In this document: in pieces, positions 28,501-42,743 of the stretch
Layout of the letters: each line of letters opens with the position of its first letter
Numbering within the stretch: the stretch's first letter is position 1
From: Aphis gossypii
Lineage: Eukaryota > Arthropoda > Insecta > Hemiptera > Aphididae
Length of the DNA: 64,000 nt
Reading direction: 5' to 3'
Assembly: GCF_020184175.1 (NCBI RefSeq)
Contig: NC_065532.1
Location: 35,278,001-35,342,000, forward strand
Translations under genes and position numbers: made by a program
Notes under the pieces: generated by a model
Told to the model about the DNA's origin: nothing
Seen by the model: the letters and a program-made list of their open reading frames with translations, nothing else
The model's database searches: none

Positions 28501-30860
28501 GTAACTTTATTATAATATTATAACGTTACCTATAATATAATAGGTTTTAAATGTATGTGTTAAATCTTAACTAAATAATAGATCATTGCATAGGTATGAA
28601 CAGCGGTTCTAACCAAACATAGTACAGTCTCTATTTTTAAGGATTTTTTATGAATTACTATTAGTAATTAATAATTAATAAATATTTAATGACAATTTAA
28701 CGCTGATATGAAGTTAATCATTTTCGAATTACAACAAAAATACTCAATCAATTTCAACCACCATAAAATTAATAATCACAGCCCAACTGCAAAACCAAAT
28801 TTAAAATATGTAACTAATATTAATTATATATATATGTATATATATATTGTTGTGAAACCTATAAAACATTGTCTTTAATAGCTTATAATTGCACTAAAAT
28901 TATAGTATAACTTTATTTACCCAATGATCCATGCCACCAAATGTTTAATAATGATGATAATAATAAATTTATCATTCGTGTCGTAAACTGGGGATCCGTA
29001 AATAGGTATTACCGTTTATGAGAATTGTATTTTCCAATTATTTTGAAAAGTTATGTGAATTTTTCCTTTTGACCACCTAAAGAACAAACTGGATCCATTT
29101 TACAAACCACCCTCAATACTGAAAAAGGTATAATTAACTTTGCAAAAAAAAAATGTAGGTAATAGTGTCTACATCAAAGATCAAAAACCAAACTATTAAA
29201 CTTTATGATAAAAAATTTAAGTGTACAATAAATAAAAAAAAAAAAAACGCAAAAAATAAAACTACTTTTGTATAATAATATATTGTAATGTAAATTAAAG
29301 TTACATTGAATCTACAATGCAAATTACAAAATATTTGTGAAAACATAAAATTTAGAATAAATGTAGTTTATTTTGTACAAAATATTTAGATAGATCGATT
29401 GGTGCATACGAAAAATTGGTACATCTGTGATATTTACTAAAAACAACCTATGCTGCTTATGTGAAAATATTAATAAAGTTTTTTTAACAGTCCATAGGTT
29501 TATGATACTTTTACCACCTGTTGGATGAAGAAAACAAACAATAGAACTGCTAAAATTTAATTTCTGTTTCGCAACTAAAAATTCCACCCAAGGCCGTAGT
29601 ATAAAAAGCTTAGAAATATGGCTTTGCTACTTATGTAATATGTATATTGTATATATGACCTTTAATGCATAATAAATTTAATGGTATGAAGTTTCTTATC
29701 AGATACTATATAATGGTTTAAAAAATAACAAATTTTAATTTTAACGCCATCACGTTAAAATGTATAACTACAACTCTATACACATTACTTCGTGTCACAT
29801 TATTCTGGTAAATTATTTTATTTTAGTTGTTCATAGAATAAATTTGTTCTGGATTAATCCATTACTTTCACAATAATGTTTTCATATAGTTTTTATATTA
29901 TCTGCAGACTTGGTATTCTTGATAAACAAAATCCAAACAGCTACAACAGCTGAAGTGAAAATATGATTTTATATTATAGGTAAGTATTAGATTTCTATGA
30001 TGCAAAAAGGCCCTATTTAATAGGGTAATCAATGTAGTAAAATTCGATTTCCTCGCTCTGATCAATATTAAGACCAAACTTTATGCACTTATACATGACT
30101 ATGTCTATACTTATCTTAAAAATATATAACTCATTTATGCTGTAAAAATACCATTATATTTACACATGTGGATCAGTATATTCAAGATTTTTGAATAGTG
30201 CCAATATATAACAAATGTATTCGTATTATTTAATTGAATAAATACTAATGTACATCAACGTCTAAATAAGAGAGGTTGATAAAGACTAGAATTCGAGACA
30301 ATATAATAGATTTTATTTCGTGTGTTTACAAAAAATCGTAATTGGCTAAACTATTTGTGTAGAATGATGGTAATTTCGAAGCAGTTTTACCTTTTATTTA
30401 ATAGCGTAAAAACCAGTAGATACAAAAACACATTGGTAGTTAATATATTTTATAATTTAATCTTAACATAATTCTTATAAGTTATAATGTCTAATTTTCA
30501 AGTACACGTAGCTTCTAAACTAATAATTTATCCCTATTTTTCGAATCACATGACTAGCCAATATTTCTACTTAAACTTTTAAGCAACTGAATTAGTAAGT
30601 TCTTTCGTGGTAGCATTGCTAATGGTGATAAACAGTAATAAATTATATCAACGGTCTCTGACCCTGTATGAAATGCAAATTTAATTGTACAGCTGTTGTT
30701 TCTATTTCATTATAAAGTAACCGGGGACATCGTATCGTTTAGTTCCATTCTTATAATCATGCATAAACAGAGTGCCTATATTACATCGATGTAATATGAC
30801 ACTATAATGCTAATATATATGTATATTGTATATAATATATGAGAGTGTGTGTATGTGTGT
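25595..30860. other. Intergenic, ELOVL copy 2 to copy 3
   Basis: AT-rich sequence with microsatellites such as the TA/TG-interrupted run near 28826-28850. A hAT-like terminus CAGCGGTTCTAACC at 28601 has no convincing partner. No gene could be supported. Confidence 0.55.
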
Positions 30861-30871
30861 AACAAATTGTA

Positions 30872-30955
30872 ATAAAATCGTTTTTCCATTTATTGATTAA
30901 TCTAATGTCAGTTGAATGAACGTTACTTCCGATTAAACTATCTTCATTATTAAAG
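30872..30955 (+). promoter_or_regulatory. Candidate core promoter and short first exon of ELOVL copy 3
   Basis: An ATAAAA box at 30872-30877 is followed about 30 bases later by an initiator-like TGTCAGTTG (around 30906-30914). A donor-like TTAAAG|GTAAAAT follows at 30955/30956, echoing the arrangement upstream of copy 2. It would be a non-coding exon about 4.2 kb before the coding start. Support is motif spacing only. Confidence 0.25.
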
Positions 30956-33900
30956 GTAAAATACTCAAAATCATATTAATTTTGATGCTTTTTAATTATT
31001 ATTTTTTTGATTTAAATTTAATTTATTTATCAGTATGTAACTACATAATGCATAATTTTTTGTTTACATTTTTATAGTATAGTAAATATTAATTTTCAAG
31101 ACACAATATTAATTATTAATAAATTGATCTTAATTATCAAAAACTTAAAAATTGAAGTTTTAAAATGGAAAGTAACAGTATTTTGATATGCTTTACTTGT
31201 AAATCGCAAAATTTACTCATAATTTTACATATTTTAAAGTCATTAAGAATAACGTTTTTGATAATAGTTATATTTTTTTTTTTTATTTGTTATCATTATA
31301 ATATTTTAATGTTTGTACTGTTATAAAACATATCATCTATATTTTTAATTTCATACTACAAAGGAGAATATTTTTTTAGAAATAAATACATAAAAATCTT
31401 AAAAATTAATATTAAATTAAACATATACTCTATAAATGTATCCATATTTATATTTTAGAAGTAAGTACTATTGAAATAATAAGTTTTAAAAATGTATGAA
31501 AAAATTTGAATATTTTAATAAATATAATAAATAGGTTGTACATAAATATATATAGATATTTGTATATTGATATATTTGTTTTATGATGGTTTCAATATAC
31601 ATTATAATCTAAAATATTACTGAATTTAAAGGTGTTTCATAAATTATGTTTTATTATTTGCATTTTAACTATATTATTATAACATTACAACTCGAAGATT
31701 AATAGTTTATTTTATTTATAAATATAAACACTGATCGGCTTTTTTAAATAGTTTGAGATTGTATTAAAATATTTATAAGCTATAACAATATAAAATAGTG
31801 ATATGATTTTTCATGTGATACAATAATTTATTTGACAAAATAAATATTTTCAAAAGTAATCTTAGTTTTAAAATACTTCTATTATTAATCATGAACAGTT
31901 AAAATCTTAAAACGTCATTGATCAAGAAATATACTATAATTAATAATACAATTAAAAAATATTATTTTAGCTTTAGTGATAAATGATAAAAAAAACATAT
32001 CAATTTGTATTGTATTTAAAAATTAATAATAGCTAAATACAAATCAACAATATCCTATATTATTATAATAACAATTCCTACAATTTCAGACAATTTTTTT
32101 TTTAGTATTACTATAAAACATACAGCTCATTTTATTAATTAAATATATTTAGTATTTAGTAATTTATTAAACAGATTTTTAAAAATACCTAATAGTGAAA
32201 TTAATTTTAAATTTTTAAACCTATAATTTGTAATTATAATGTTTAAATGACGTACAAACATTTACGATTATAAACGACGTAAGGAATAATAATAGGTCAT
32301 TCCAAGATGTTTTTTTCTATCGTGGACACTTATTGGAATTAGATAGTAGACCAGCTTTTAAAAGTTTTATGTGACAGATTTATAGAAAGAAAATCTTTTC
32401 TTAAAAACATTATTTTTCAATCTTCTCAGTAGTTTTCTAAGCATAAGAAAAACTACAGAACTGTGGTAAACATTAGATAAATGTATAAGAAAATGTGATT
32501 TTAAGTGTTATTTCCACTCAGAATTGATTTTATGAATACGATTATATATTTATATGTATATATACGTTAAAATTTATAATTATATTAATAAACCAATACC
32601 TATCACATCCAGTATAGAAATAACCAATACTCGATGTCTATTATAACTATAAAAGATTCTAATATCCTAAAAAATATTTATTATTTTTGTATAGGTATTA
32701 TAAATGTTAAAAGGTCATCTGAGTATTTTTTTTAAAAAAGGGATAGGACGTTTTTTAAGTTAATCAACTTTAAAATAAAAAACCTAAACACAACAGAGCA
32801 AATCATTTATAGATACACCCACCAGTCTCTGTATACTGCTCTTTTATTTCGTTCACAAATATTTTACTCTCGGGCCATCGCTAAGGCTTAAAATTTATCA
32901 TTAATCATTGTAAAATCAATATCCTAGAGTCTTCTAAGTTATAATAATTTATAGTTATTACAATTTGTTTTCAGTAAACAAAATGGCTATCACAGTAACG
33001 TTTAAAAAAAAAAATATTTCGAATTAACCAGCCAACAGCGAAAATAAAATATTTCTAGGATTCCAAAATCAATAATTAATGTCTGATGAAAATAAAAATA
33101 ATGGTAAATTAATTCATTTTTGTTGTTTGTTTTAATAGAGTATTTAAACGTCGAGACATTATTTAATTACATTTTAAGTATTAAATGGTGAATAGCTTAA
33201 TACATTGCAATATTTTCTAAGCTAGCAATAACTTACTATAGAAAATAAAATAAATTCAATATTTCTTTTAATAAATGATGGACGTTATGCAAAAGATGTA
33301 TAATTATTTTAATGTATATTGTGTTATATTTATAACACAATATGTATAGTGTAAATACGTAGTAAAATATTATATAACACAACTAAATACACAAAATCTA
33401 AAATTATGACAGATTAAAATCGTAAATAAATTTAATCAGTTGAAAAAATAAACATACGATAAATGTACAATTAAAAATAAAACACCTAGGTAGATATTAA
33501 ATACACAATTTAAAGGGTATCATAGATCGAAGTTATGCATTTTCTATTTAAAAAAATATTTCCCATAGGTATTTGTAAAATATTGTATAATGTATCTGTA
33601 TTATACCACAGTCCACAATACATGGTTCTTGCATAAAAAATTAATGATCTTAGACCTACCTACGTGTCTACTTTGTCTAATACATTTTGATTAACATGTT
33701 AATTACGATTCCACAATAAAAAATAAAAAATATGATAATTATATGGAGAAAAATTACATGTTAAAGAATAAATAAAAAACAACATTGTACAGAGATTTTT
33801 AAAATTAAAAATGCATTTATGTTTATGTAAACAACTAATTTTATAATTATTATTCGATAGGAAAACTAATTAGTAATTACGTTAGGTAGTTATACCTTCC

Positions 33901-35161
33901 TATACAATAACAATATATCAGATTATGAAATTTGTTAGGTTATATTTCAGCAGCAAATATAAAACTTAACGTAATTTTACGCTTGAAAATTTATTATTTG
34001 GCGAAAATTATTTATTTAAAATAATTCTTAAAATTGAATAAAGAAATTCCTTATCTTTTTCTCTAACATGCCGTGTAAATATCACTACCTAGTTATTGAA
34101 AAATTAGGGTTTTCCGTTATCCTTGTAAAATTGTTCCTCCTCTACTCTCAGTGACATTTGTTTGTTGTAAATTGTTATTGTTGTTTACCTTGGAAGCACC
34201 TCAGAGTGGGATACTTTAAGTAAAATCGAAATCTATTTTCAAGTCCACTTTTTCGGCCGATACCATCACACGAATTCTACGGAAAGGTTGTTATTAAATA
34301 AACATATAAATATATAAAATATATTAATATATTTATTTAAATTTAACTTAAAATAACTACCTTAACGTTTGTTAAACTCACGTTCATGTTCAAAATGTTT
34401 AACATTAATAATTTAGTCGCCACCTTATATACTAATTTTATTTTTGATTATTAAATTATTTTTCAGTATAATAATTTTATGTTTTTACTTAAAAGTAAAA
34501 GAATTCACGAGATTGCCACAATGATCGAGAACTCAATGATGAAGACATGAAAATACTGTATTTGACTTAATTTTTATTATAAGACTTATATAGTGTTAAA
34601 TAAAACTATACATCAGATCTTCTCATGAAATTTTAGGTAATGAATTTTATAAAAATAGAATATTTATTATTATTAATATTTTTCAGTTTAGCTTAAGAAT
34701 ACTTACCTACTAGGTAGGTATATTAAAAATTTTAGAACCACCGACACTGGAACTAATATTAAAATAATCTCACTAAATAGTTAAATGTGCTCTTTCCCTT
34801 CATTCAAATAATTACCCATTGTTTACCCAGAAAATTTTGTATGTTTACAATACATAATATAAATTATTGGATTTCTTGCCAAATATTTTGTAAAATAAAA
34901 ATTATACATAAATCACACCCTTTAAATGTCTATTATGTAATTATTAAGGTTACAAACTTTTAAAAAATACCTAATAAAACAAATTTGACTTAGTATTAAT
35001 TACAACCAGTTTTAAATACCTATATTTTAATCTATAAAAAGTCTATTATTCGATTAAAATATATCTTGTATAAATATATTGTTATAAAAATATGTACATT
35101 ATTGACTTTTGATTATATTTTTGCTTTAGTGGATTTTTAGTATATCAAATCAAACAAAAAT
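30956..35161. other. Non-coding stretch before ELOVL copy 3
   Basis: AT-rich, intergenic or intron 1 if the upstream first exon is real. A less AT-rich patch near 34130-34290 includes CTCTCAGTGACATT, which could also be an initiator. No coding exon was found. Confidence 0.5.
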
Positions 35162-38100
35162 ATGACTAGTGTAAATTTGAAAAATTTCATTAATGAAACG
35201 CAGCATCAATTTTTAAACTTATTAAATCAAGAATTGAAATTCGGTTAGTATACATTATAATTATAATACTATATATGTATATGTATATACAATAACATAT
35301 TAAATTATATTTAATTTTAGATATTTGTATATACACATATACACTTATTACGCCTATATATTTATAATCTATAAAAAATTATCAACATTTGATTGGTACA
35401 TATTATCTTATTTATATATGATAAACTAAGATATTAGTTCGTGCTTGTGGTGTTGATTAATATTTTATTTTATAGATAAAAAAGTCGATTCGTGGATGCT
35501 TATGAGTACACCATGGCCAGTTTTATCAATTCTAATAGCTTATTTGTTATTTGTGCTAAAATTAGGCCCAAAGATGATGGAAAATCGTGAACCATTTAAA
35601 ATAAAACGTATTATGATGGTTTATAATATTGTACAAACCATTTATAACATTTTCATTGTATCAGAGGTAAGTAATACATTTTAAACGTAATATAATATAA
35701 TATGGTATGTACAATATACGTGAATACCTACATATCTCTTAAAAATCTCTTTTTCCCGACATTCAATTTATATCAATAATGTTACCCAGTCACTTTAGGT
35801 CCCTATCTAACCAGGGGCATAATTAAAGGGTAAGATAATGAGAATACATCTGCCCTAAATAATTCGTTTTTAATATTAACATTTTAATTAATGCAAAATA
35901 ACAATAACAATTTTAACATAAAATATTTTCAAATCAAAAAAAAAAAAGTTACGAATTTTATCACTACATAATTAAAATATAGTGTTAATATACCTCAAAT
36001 AAATTAAATATAATATTCTTGTCGAAAATTATGTTAAATTGATACTTCAATTTAACTGCAACTTTAACTGTATTGTTTTATTTTTCTTTTTTAAAATATA
36101 ATATCACTAACATCTAGCACACCCGAAAATAACTATATTGGCTGTTCAATGCTCACATAAGAACATCCAAGTTAATCCCAGAGGTGTAATAGATTATGTT
36201 TCCAAATTCCAAAAAACCAAGGAAATTGGATATAGTTTTATGAAACAATTTGATAATAAGCTAGTCTTAGACAGCCTTAGATACTTTACAAGATGAAATA
36301 TTTTAACTTTTTAAAAATTATTAAGATAAGTTATAAGAATTATACGATTCTTCTTAGTTCTTGCTTATTATAGTAACCTGTATTTTGTAATTGACTACAA
36401 TTTAAGATAATATTAGCTTATCATTTGTTTTCGCTCTATGGACTGCATAAAATAAACTAAACATATTCGTGCAAAATAATTTTTATATTTTTTAATCTTA
36501 AAATAAAATCACCTAGTACAAAAATTATTAAGAGTAATATTTTTAAAGGTTAGCTTACTCGTATCTATTTATCTCAATTTTGTCTCGAAACAATGTAATA
36601 TTCATTTTTATTTTTATTTTATATAATACCTAATAATAAAATATAACACCGATAGATACATCAAACCTTGAACATATTCTCTAAAATTTTAATAATTTTT
36701 ATTTTTTATTTTAACGATTTTAAAACGCATAATTCCTTCCCTTACTCCCTCAAAAAACCCCTAATTCCTAATTACATCATTACGCCTAACTCGTAAAGCA
36801 ATAATTATAGCGCGATAAAGCAAGTAAATAGATTAATAAATCATTGGTTCTAATGATTACGCTCGTCATTATAAATATGGTGTCAAGTATTTTCGTCACC
36901 CGTAATCATAAATATTATATGTAATACGCCGGTGATATTAAAATACTAAATTATGTACCTATACATTATACATTTAAAATATTATTCAGTAATAATAATA
37001 ATTAATAGTCAGTTATAGGTAGGAGACTTGCATGGTTGAAATATTATATTATTCAAATGTTCATTGAATCCAAGATAACCCCGCCGCCTAAAAGAGTATA
37101 ATATAATATTGTGTTATACTCGTAATATATATTCCTACCTAACATTTTTTTTTTTAACAAAATTTTGTTCATTCACTTATCTACTACCTACGTTGAAATA
37201 TAAATATATATTCACGCAACAAGCATGCACTTCGAAAATTGCCTTAAAACTGAACTCCTTAAAAAACGGTCAGTATCAAATCATCTTAACAATTTGCATT
37301 TATTTTTTATTTATTTATAGCTAGACTCAAGCTAGACACATAGTTTTGCTTGTATATAAAATTTTAGAGCGCCCAATTATAGGATATGATAATGTATTCT
37401 TTTAAATTAGCTTAAAGTTTTTAGCAAACACTTAAAATCCAAAACCACCCAGAATCTAATTCTAAAATATATTATGTTACAATTTTAAATATACAATCAA
37501 AAATATACCTGATTTAATTAATTATATATAATTTTTTTTTATATTTAAATTACAGGTATTTATTACACCAGGAATATACACATATTTAATGTTCAATATA
37601 TGTAATCCAGATGAAAGTGAAAGTAATAGTCTTGTTATAAATACGGTATGAAAAATAATGTAAATAGAATAATTGTATTATCAACATCATAATAATTAAT
37701 AATTAATTATTATGACATTGATAATAAAAATCCTAATTATAGAAATCTACTTAATTTTCTTTATTCATAATATCTAATATTTAAATTGAAAATTACGTAC
37801 ACGTTATTTTCCATCATAAATATAATTATTAGACTTAGATACCTATACCTATATAATATTTCATGTAATATAAAGTAAAATAATATACTTATTATAATTT
37901 TAGTTTTAAACTGTTCATTTAAACTAATTATATGTTTGTATAATGAGAATAAATTTTATTTTCAGTTCTATACACAGTCGTGGCATTTCGTTTTATCAAA
38001 AATATTTGATCTTTTAGATACTGTAAGTACTTTTAAAGTTTTAAACTAAAATAATATTATTCATACCTTCACAATAAATCATCTCATAATCAAATTTATT

Positions 38101-39866
38101 CAAACAACATAAAAAAAAACCAAGATTTTATATTTATAAGTACTGAATTAAAAAATAAATTACTTTTTTTCGAAAATCATATATTTGCCTACATTTTAGG
38201 TAGATTTGGGTAGGTACCTACTACCTATGTTAAATTTAACATTTTAGTGTAGTTATTATTCATTATTATTATTATAATATATTTACAAATATATACAAAT
38301 ATAAACGAATTACCTATGACTATCTATACTATAAAATGAACTCTTGCTAAAGATTTTTTGGAAATGAATTTTTTAATAAATACCTATTATGTTTGATTTT
38401 AGGTATTTTTTGTGTTGAGGAAAAAGCAATCTCATGTTTCATTTTTACACGTTTATCATCATGTAAATATGGTCGTCACTACTTGGACATTTTTAAGATT
38501 TATTAAAGGTAAATCTTTACTTCTTATATGTAATACTATATTATTTTAAAATTCAGTCCCTTATAAATAATTATAATCAGCAGAAACTTTTTATAATGAT
38601 ATAATGACTTTAAAATACCGGGAAAAATAAGTCATAATAACGATATTATAACCAATATTTAATTAATTATTTTATTTACACACAATGTTAACTATAATAA
38701 TGTACCTATCTAGTACCTATAATTATTTGTTAAGTAAGTCATACAATGACCACAATGACCATACATGGTCATATATTTACCTACAGGTAAATATTACATA
38801 AATTAAAACATCTATTATTTTTGTTTGCAACATATATTTTTTATATATATAAATCATATTGTAATTTCGTTCCTACTTAAAAATGTATTTATTAACTTAT
38901 ATTATTTACAGTCAAATAATTAGATATTGATTGTTTAATATTTTTCATTAAATTATCCATGTATTGAATAGTAATAGTTATTATCAATAAAATATTTAGC
39001 TAAGTTATAAAAAATATACGTTATTCAAATCAATATTCATATTCATCATAATAATCTGACTTACCAACCAGTGAAAAAAACGTCTAAGTAAGTATCCTGA
39101 TTCTAGATTAGGTTCCTAAACACCCTAAAATAAACTAATATAGAATCCAGCTGATACTTACATAACTATCACTGCTCACTGTAATAATGACAAAATAACA
39201 GCCAAATAATATAAATACTATATTTACACAGGTCAACAAGGAGCTCTTTGTGGTCTTCTTAACGCACTCATACATTCAATAATGTACAGCTATTATTTCC
39301 TATCTGCTCTTGGTCCGCAAATGCAAAAATATTTATGGTGGAAAAAATACTTAACCCGTTTACAAATTGTAAGTAAAAATATTCAGAATCATACGATTAA
39401 TAACTATAGATTGTATAACTTATAGGTGCAAATCGTCAGTATTGGTACCTAGTAGGTACTTAGGAACCTACCTCATTATATACAATTATACTACTAGAAT
39501 ATTCATCGGTACCTATCTAGATTTATTAATGCGTTATTTTGTAAAAAAAAAAATAACAATTAATTTACACTATAAAAATTTTAAATACATAATTTCATAA
39601 TAAGACACACCGCTATTTCATATTTACCAACGATTTGCGCCTATTAAAGTTAATATTCCGTATAGATAGGTAGTTTAACGAATAATACGTATCATTTTGA
39701 TTTTCAGATTCAATTCATATTAGGTCTTGTCTACGGTATAAGCCTCTTTATTTACGATTGTAAATTTCCGAGACTGTTCACTATTTACATGATATTCGAC
39801 GTACTTTTATTTTTGTATTTGTTTTTAATATTTTACAAAAAAACGTACAAAGAGAAAAATACCTAA
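35162..39866 (+). CDS. ELOVL fatty acid elongase, array copy 3 (7 coding exons, 273 aa)
   Basis: Third elongase of the array. Coding exons are 35162-35243, 35476-35666, 37556-37645, 37966-38022, 38403-38508, 39232-39368 and 39708-39866 (822 nt, open throughout). It shows STPWPVLSILIAYLLFVLK in the first helix, KLGPKMMENREPF, KIFDLLDTVFFVLRKKQ, FLHVYHHVNMVVTTW with the His box at residues about 156-160, IMYSYYFLSALGPQMQKY and WWKKYLTRLQIQF. It ends KEKNT, a KxKxx ER-retrieval-type tail. Of the three it looks closest to the usual insect ELOVL consensus. Splice phases match copies 1 and 2 at every intron. The exon 3 donor is GTATGA, a weaker match to consensus than the others. Confidence 0.94.
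36111..36296 (+). other. Unassigned 61-codon open frame in ELOVL copy 3 intron 2
   Basis: An uninterrupted frame starting HLAHPKITILAVQCSHKN and ending KLVLDSLRYFTR before TGA. It has no ATG near its start, is less AT-biased than the intron and has a natural-looking amino acid composition. This suggests a fragment of a transposase or other repeat-derived protein rather than a host exon. I do not recognise the family. Confidence 0.3.
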
Positions 39867-42334
39867 GTCTCAATAAACTCGAAAGACGACGTACAACACT
39901 TGTATTAAGTTGTGTATAATAAGCATTGTCTATAAACCTATAATATGTATATAATATATACATATTTATTATTTATACGTGTAGAATATTCGTAATGTTA
40001 ATTATCAATTGAATAATATCAAATACGTAGGTACCTTTACCTGATACTATTTACATAGAAACATCAAACACATTAAAAAAAACATAGAGTGATTCACTAA
40101 TCATCCCTTATTTTTTTTATTTAATAATGAATTAATAAAATTCTAATTCTTGAAAATTTTAAATATAGGTACTTAAAAATCATTTTTTAATGTTTAGAGA
40201 TTTTTGAGCTACTTAATAATATTCTGTGCTACTTCAAACTTCTATTTTTCAAATAAAATTCGAGATTTCTTTATTTTCCATTAAATTATTTAATAAATAT
40301 TAACTTTTTTTTTAACTTCAATGAATAATAATTATTAAAATTATTAAAAAAAATTATTTTTCAGGTATTAAAATATAAATTAGGTGTAATATTGAAAATT
40401 GATAAATATTTATTATATAATATTATTTGAACCATGTTTATAATTTATAAATAATTATTAACATTTTCAAACTAACTACCGCGATAGCCCTTTATTTTCC
40501 AAACTTGGTATCATTGACTTATTACCCCTAGTACACAAAATCAAATAAATCAAAAACTACTCCTTAGAATTTGGATTTTTATATATTTTCAAAAAATATA
40601 GCTGCTAAATAATTTGCAGTTTTGATAGCAGCTATCTCAAAGCTAAATCAATATTTGATTGTTGTTAAAAAATTGTAACTCCGTCGGACATTTCTTAAAT
40701 AGACAATACGAAAAATCTCAAGTTTGAAAATATAGTCTTTAACTTAGTATATTTAAAAATTACAACAATCAGATTTTGAATAATTGCTTTATTAAAAAAG
40801 AAAAGGGAGTATACCTAATCGTGCTTGATGAACATATATTATACCATCAGTGCATCATACATAGGTGTAAATGGTACAATACCTATAGACATTAGGTGCT
40901 GCAACGGAACTCATAAAATCCTTTAGAAGACTAGAACTCCGATATTATTTTCCTTATTTAAGTATTTTATACGCCTAGGTACAGTGAGATTAGTATAATA
41001 TGTATAACCCATATTCGCCCAATATATTCTCAATCGTAACTTATCCTAAACATACATATTATATACACATCCTATTCTGCTGATAGTCGATTCTTATAGG
41101 TACTATTACCTCATTACATTTTAAATTAGGCCGCCGAGTAGGTATGCCTACGCTAAACCCAAACAGCCAGGGAGCCAGTAAATATTTTTGGCCGATAAAT
41201 TCAAACATATTTGAAGGATTGAATTTCGGATTGGGTGATCGATTCGGTACAAGTATATACACTCATATATAAAATCGGCATTTTGTTTTTCTTCAGTTCG
41301 GATTTAGACGTGCGACTGTATACAATTCAATGTAAATATTTGTACAGAAGATAATAATTATATTATGATTATTTATACAGTTTTATATTTTATGTAAAAA
41401 GTAAAAACCGATTATATCAAGGGGTGTAGTCATCGATGTGGCTATATGACATCGATATGGTGTATGTATGGAGTGGCTGAAAAGGCTGCAACTAACACAC
41501 ACTCTCTATAAATATCAGAAAAAAATTTCAAAAATTAAATGTCCGATAAATATGCATCGGCATTACAATATTTATTTCTATGGTTTTATTTCTATTATAT
41601 TATCCATTGACATTTTTTTCTAAGAAAAAATTATAATATACCTACCTAATAAATGAGCAGCGTAATATTAGTATACCTAAGCTTTTATTTGGTATACCAA
41701 TTACCAAACTAATAAGTAATAACTAAAAAAAACAATATTAATACATGTTTCTAACTTAACAGGAATAACATGGCTAAATATATTCAATTATACATATATA
41801 TTAAATTTATAAACCACAGATAATATGTGTGACTAACTTTTTGTTCTAAAAAAATAAAAATCATAAAAATTGTGTGACATAATTTTAGAGTAAGATTGTT
41901 GATTCTTTAGACTTTCTAGTTGGTAGTTCTATTCGTTGCTTTTTACTTAATATTAAGTTTTAAAAAATAGATTTAGAAATTGTATTTCTGTATGTTATAG
42001 TCAAAATTAAATTTATTGTCAATATAAAATGGGTATTTATGTGTAAAATATTTTAAAAAATTAATTGAAATATTAGATACATTATGAGAAATATTTTATA
42101 TATATTATAGACTTATTTACATACTTATACTATAAATTAAAAATAATGGTTTACTATCATAAAATAACCTTCTCAAATTATCAAATTAAAATTTTTAAGC
42201 ACCAATAATGAAATTAAAATCAATTGGTAGGTATATACATAAATAAGTTCAAAATATTCACCATAAAATAATGTGTTACGCTGTTTTTGATAAGCATAGT
42301 TATAGAATAGATATAATATTATGGTACAAAAATG
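39867..42334. other. Intergenic, ELOVL copy 3 to the first MITE
   Basis: AT-rich non-coding sequence. A minus-strand open frame at about 41059-41262 has no recognisable domain and is regarded as chance. No RNA gene seen. Confidence 0.55.
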
Positions 42335-42342
42335 ACAAAATG

Positions 42343-42743
42343 CAAGGCTGGGCAAGTTAATGATTTTTTTTAACTTAGTTAAGTTAATATGCATCAATAA
42401 GAAAAAGTTAAAAGTTAATAAAATTTTTGGTTAACTCAGTTAAGTTAAAAGTTTATACATATATTTTTTTTAACTTTTTAATAAGTTAAAAGTTAAAAAA
42501 AATTATTTTTGATATGTTAGCGTTAGGTTAGGTTTATTTATAATTTAATTATTTATAAAACAATGTAATTTAGATTTTATTAAAAATAACTCGTTATTTA
42601 TTAAGTTAATATCAATAAATATCAATTAAGTTAATGAAAATTAAATATCAATTAAGTTAATGAAAATTAAATTCAAAAAAGTTAAGTTAAAAAGTTAAAA
42701 TTAACTTAACTTTAACTTTTTAACTCGTTTATGCCCAGGCTTG
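42343..42743. mobile_element. AAGTTAA-rich MITE with 8-bp target duplication
   Basis: A 401-bp element with termini CAAGGCTGGGCAAG (left) and, on the other strand, CAAGCCTGGGCATA (right). It is flanked by an exact 8-bp duplication ACAAAATG (42335-42342 and 42744-42751), as for hAT-type elements. The interior is dominated by AAGTTAA/TTAACTT units in both orientations and could fold on itself. It has no coding capacity. Confidence 0.8.

Noticed and set aside
29324..29587. Minus-strand open frame of 87 codons
   Set aside because: No recognisable family and no supporting exons. Length is within what chance gives in a window this size.
28601..29690. hAT-like left end CAGCGGTTCTAACC with GGTATGAA also found near 29682
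   Set aside because: The sequence before the second GGTATGAA is not a terminal inverted repeat, so the match is probably chance.
35812..36790. Possible hAT-like element starting CAGGGGCATAATTAAAGGG, with a possible right end near ATTACATCATTACGCC
   Set aside because: No matching 8-bp duplication could be fixed and the right end is ambiguous.
41059..41262. Minus-strand open frame of 67 codons
   Set aside because: No domain or gene context. Treated as chance.
42521..42535. Interstitial telomere repeat (TTAGG)n
   Set aside because: Only two units inside an AAGTTAA-rich MITE; not a telomeric array.
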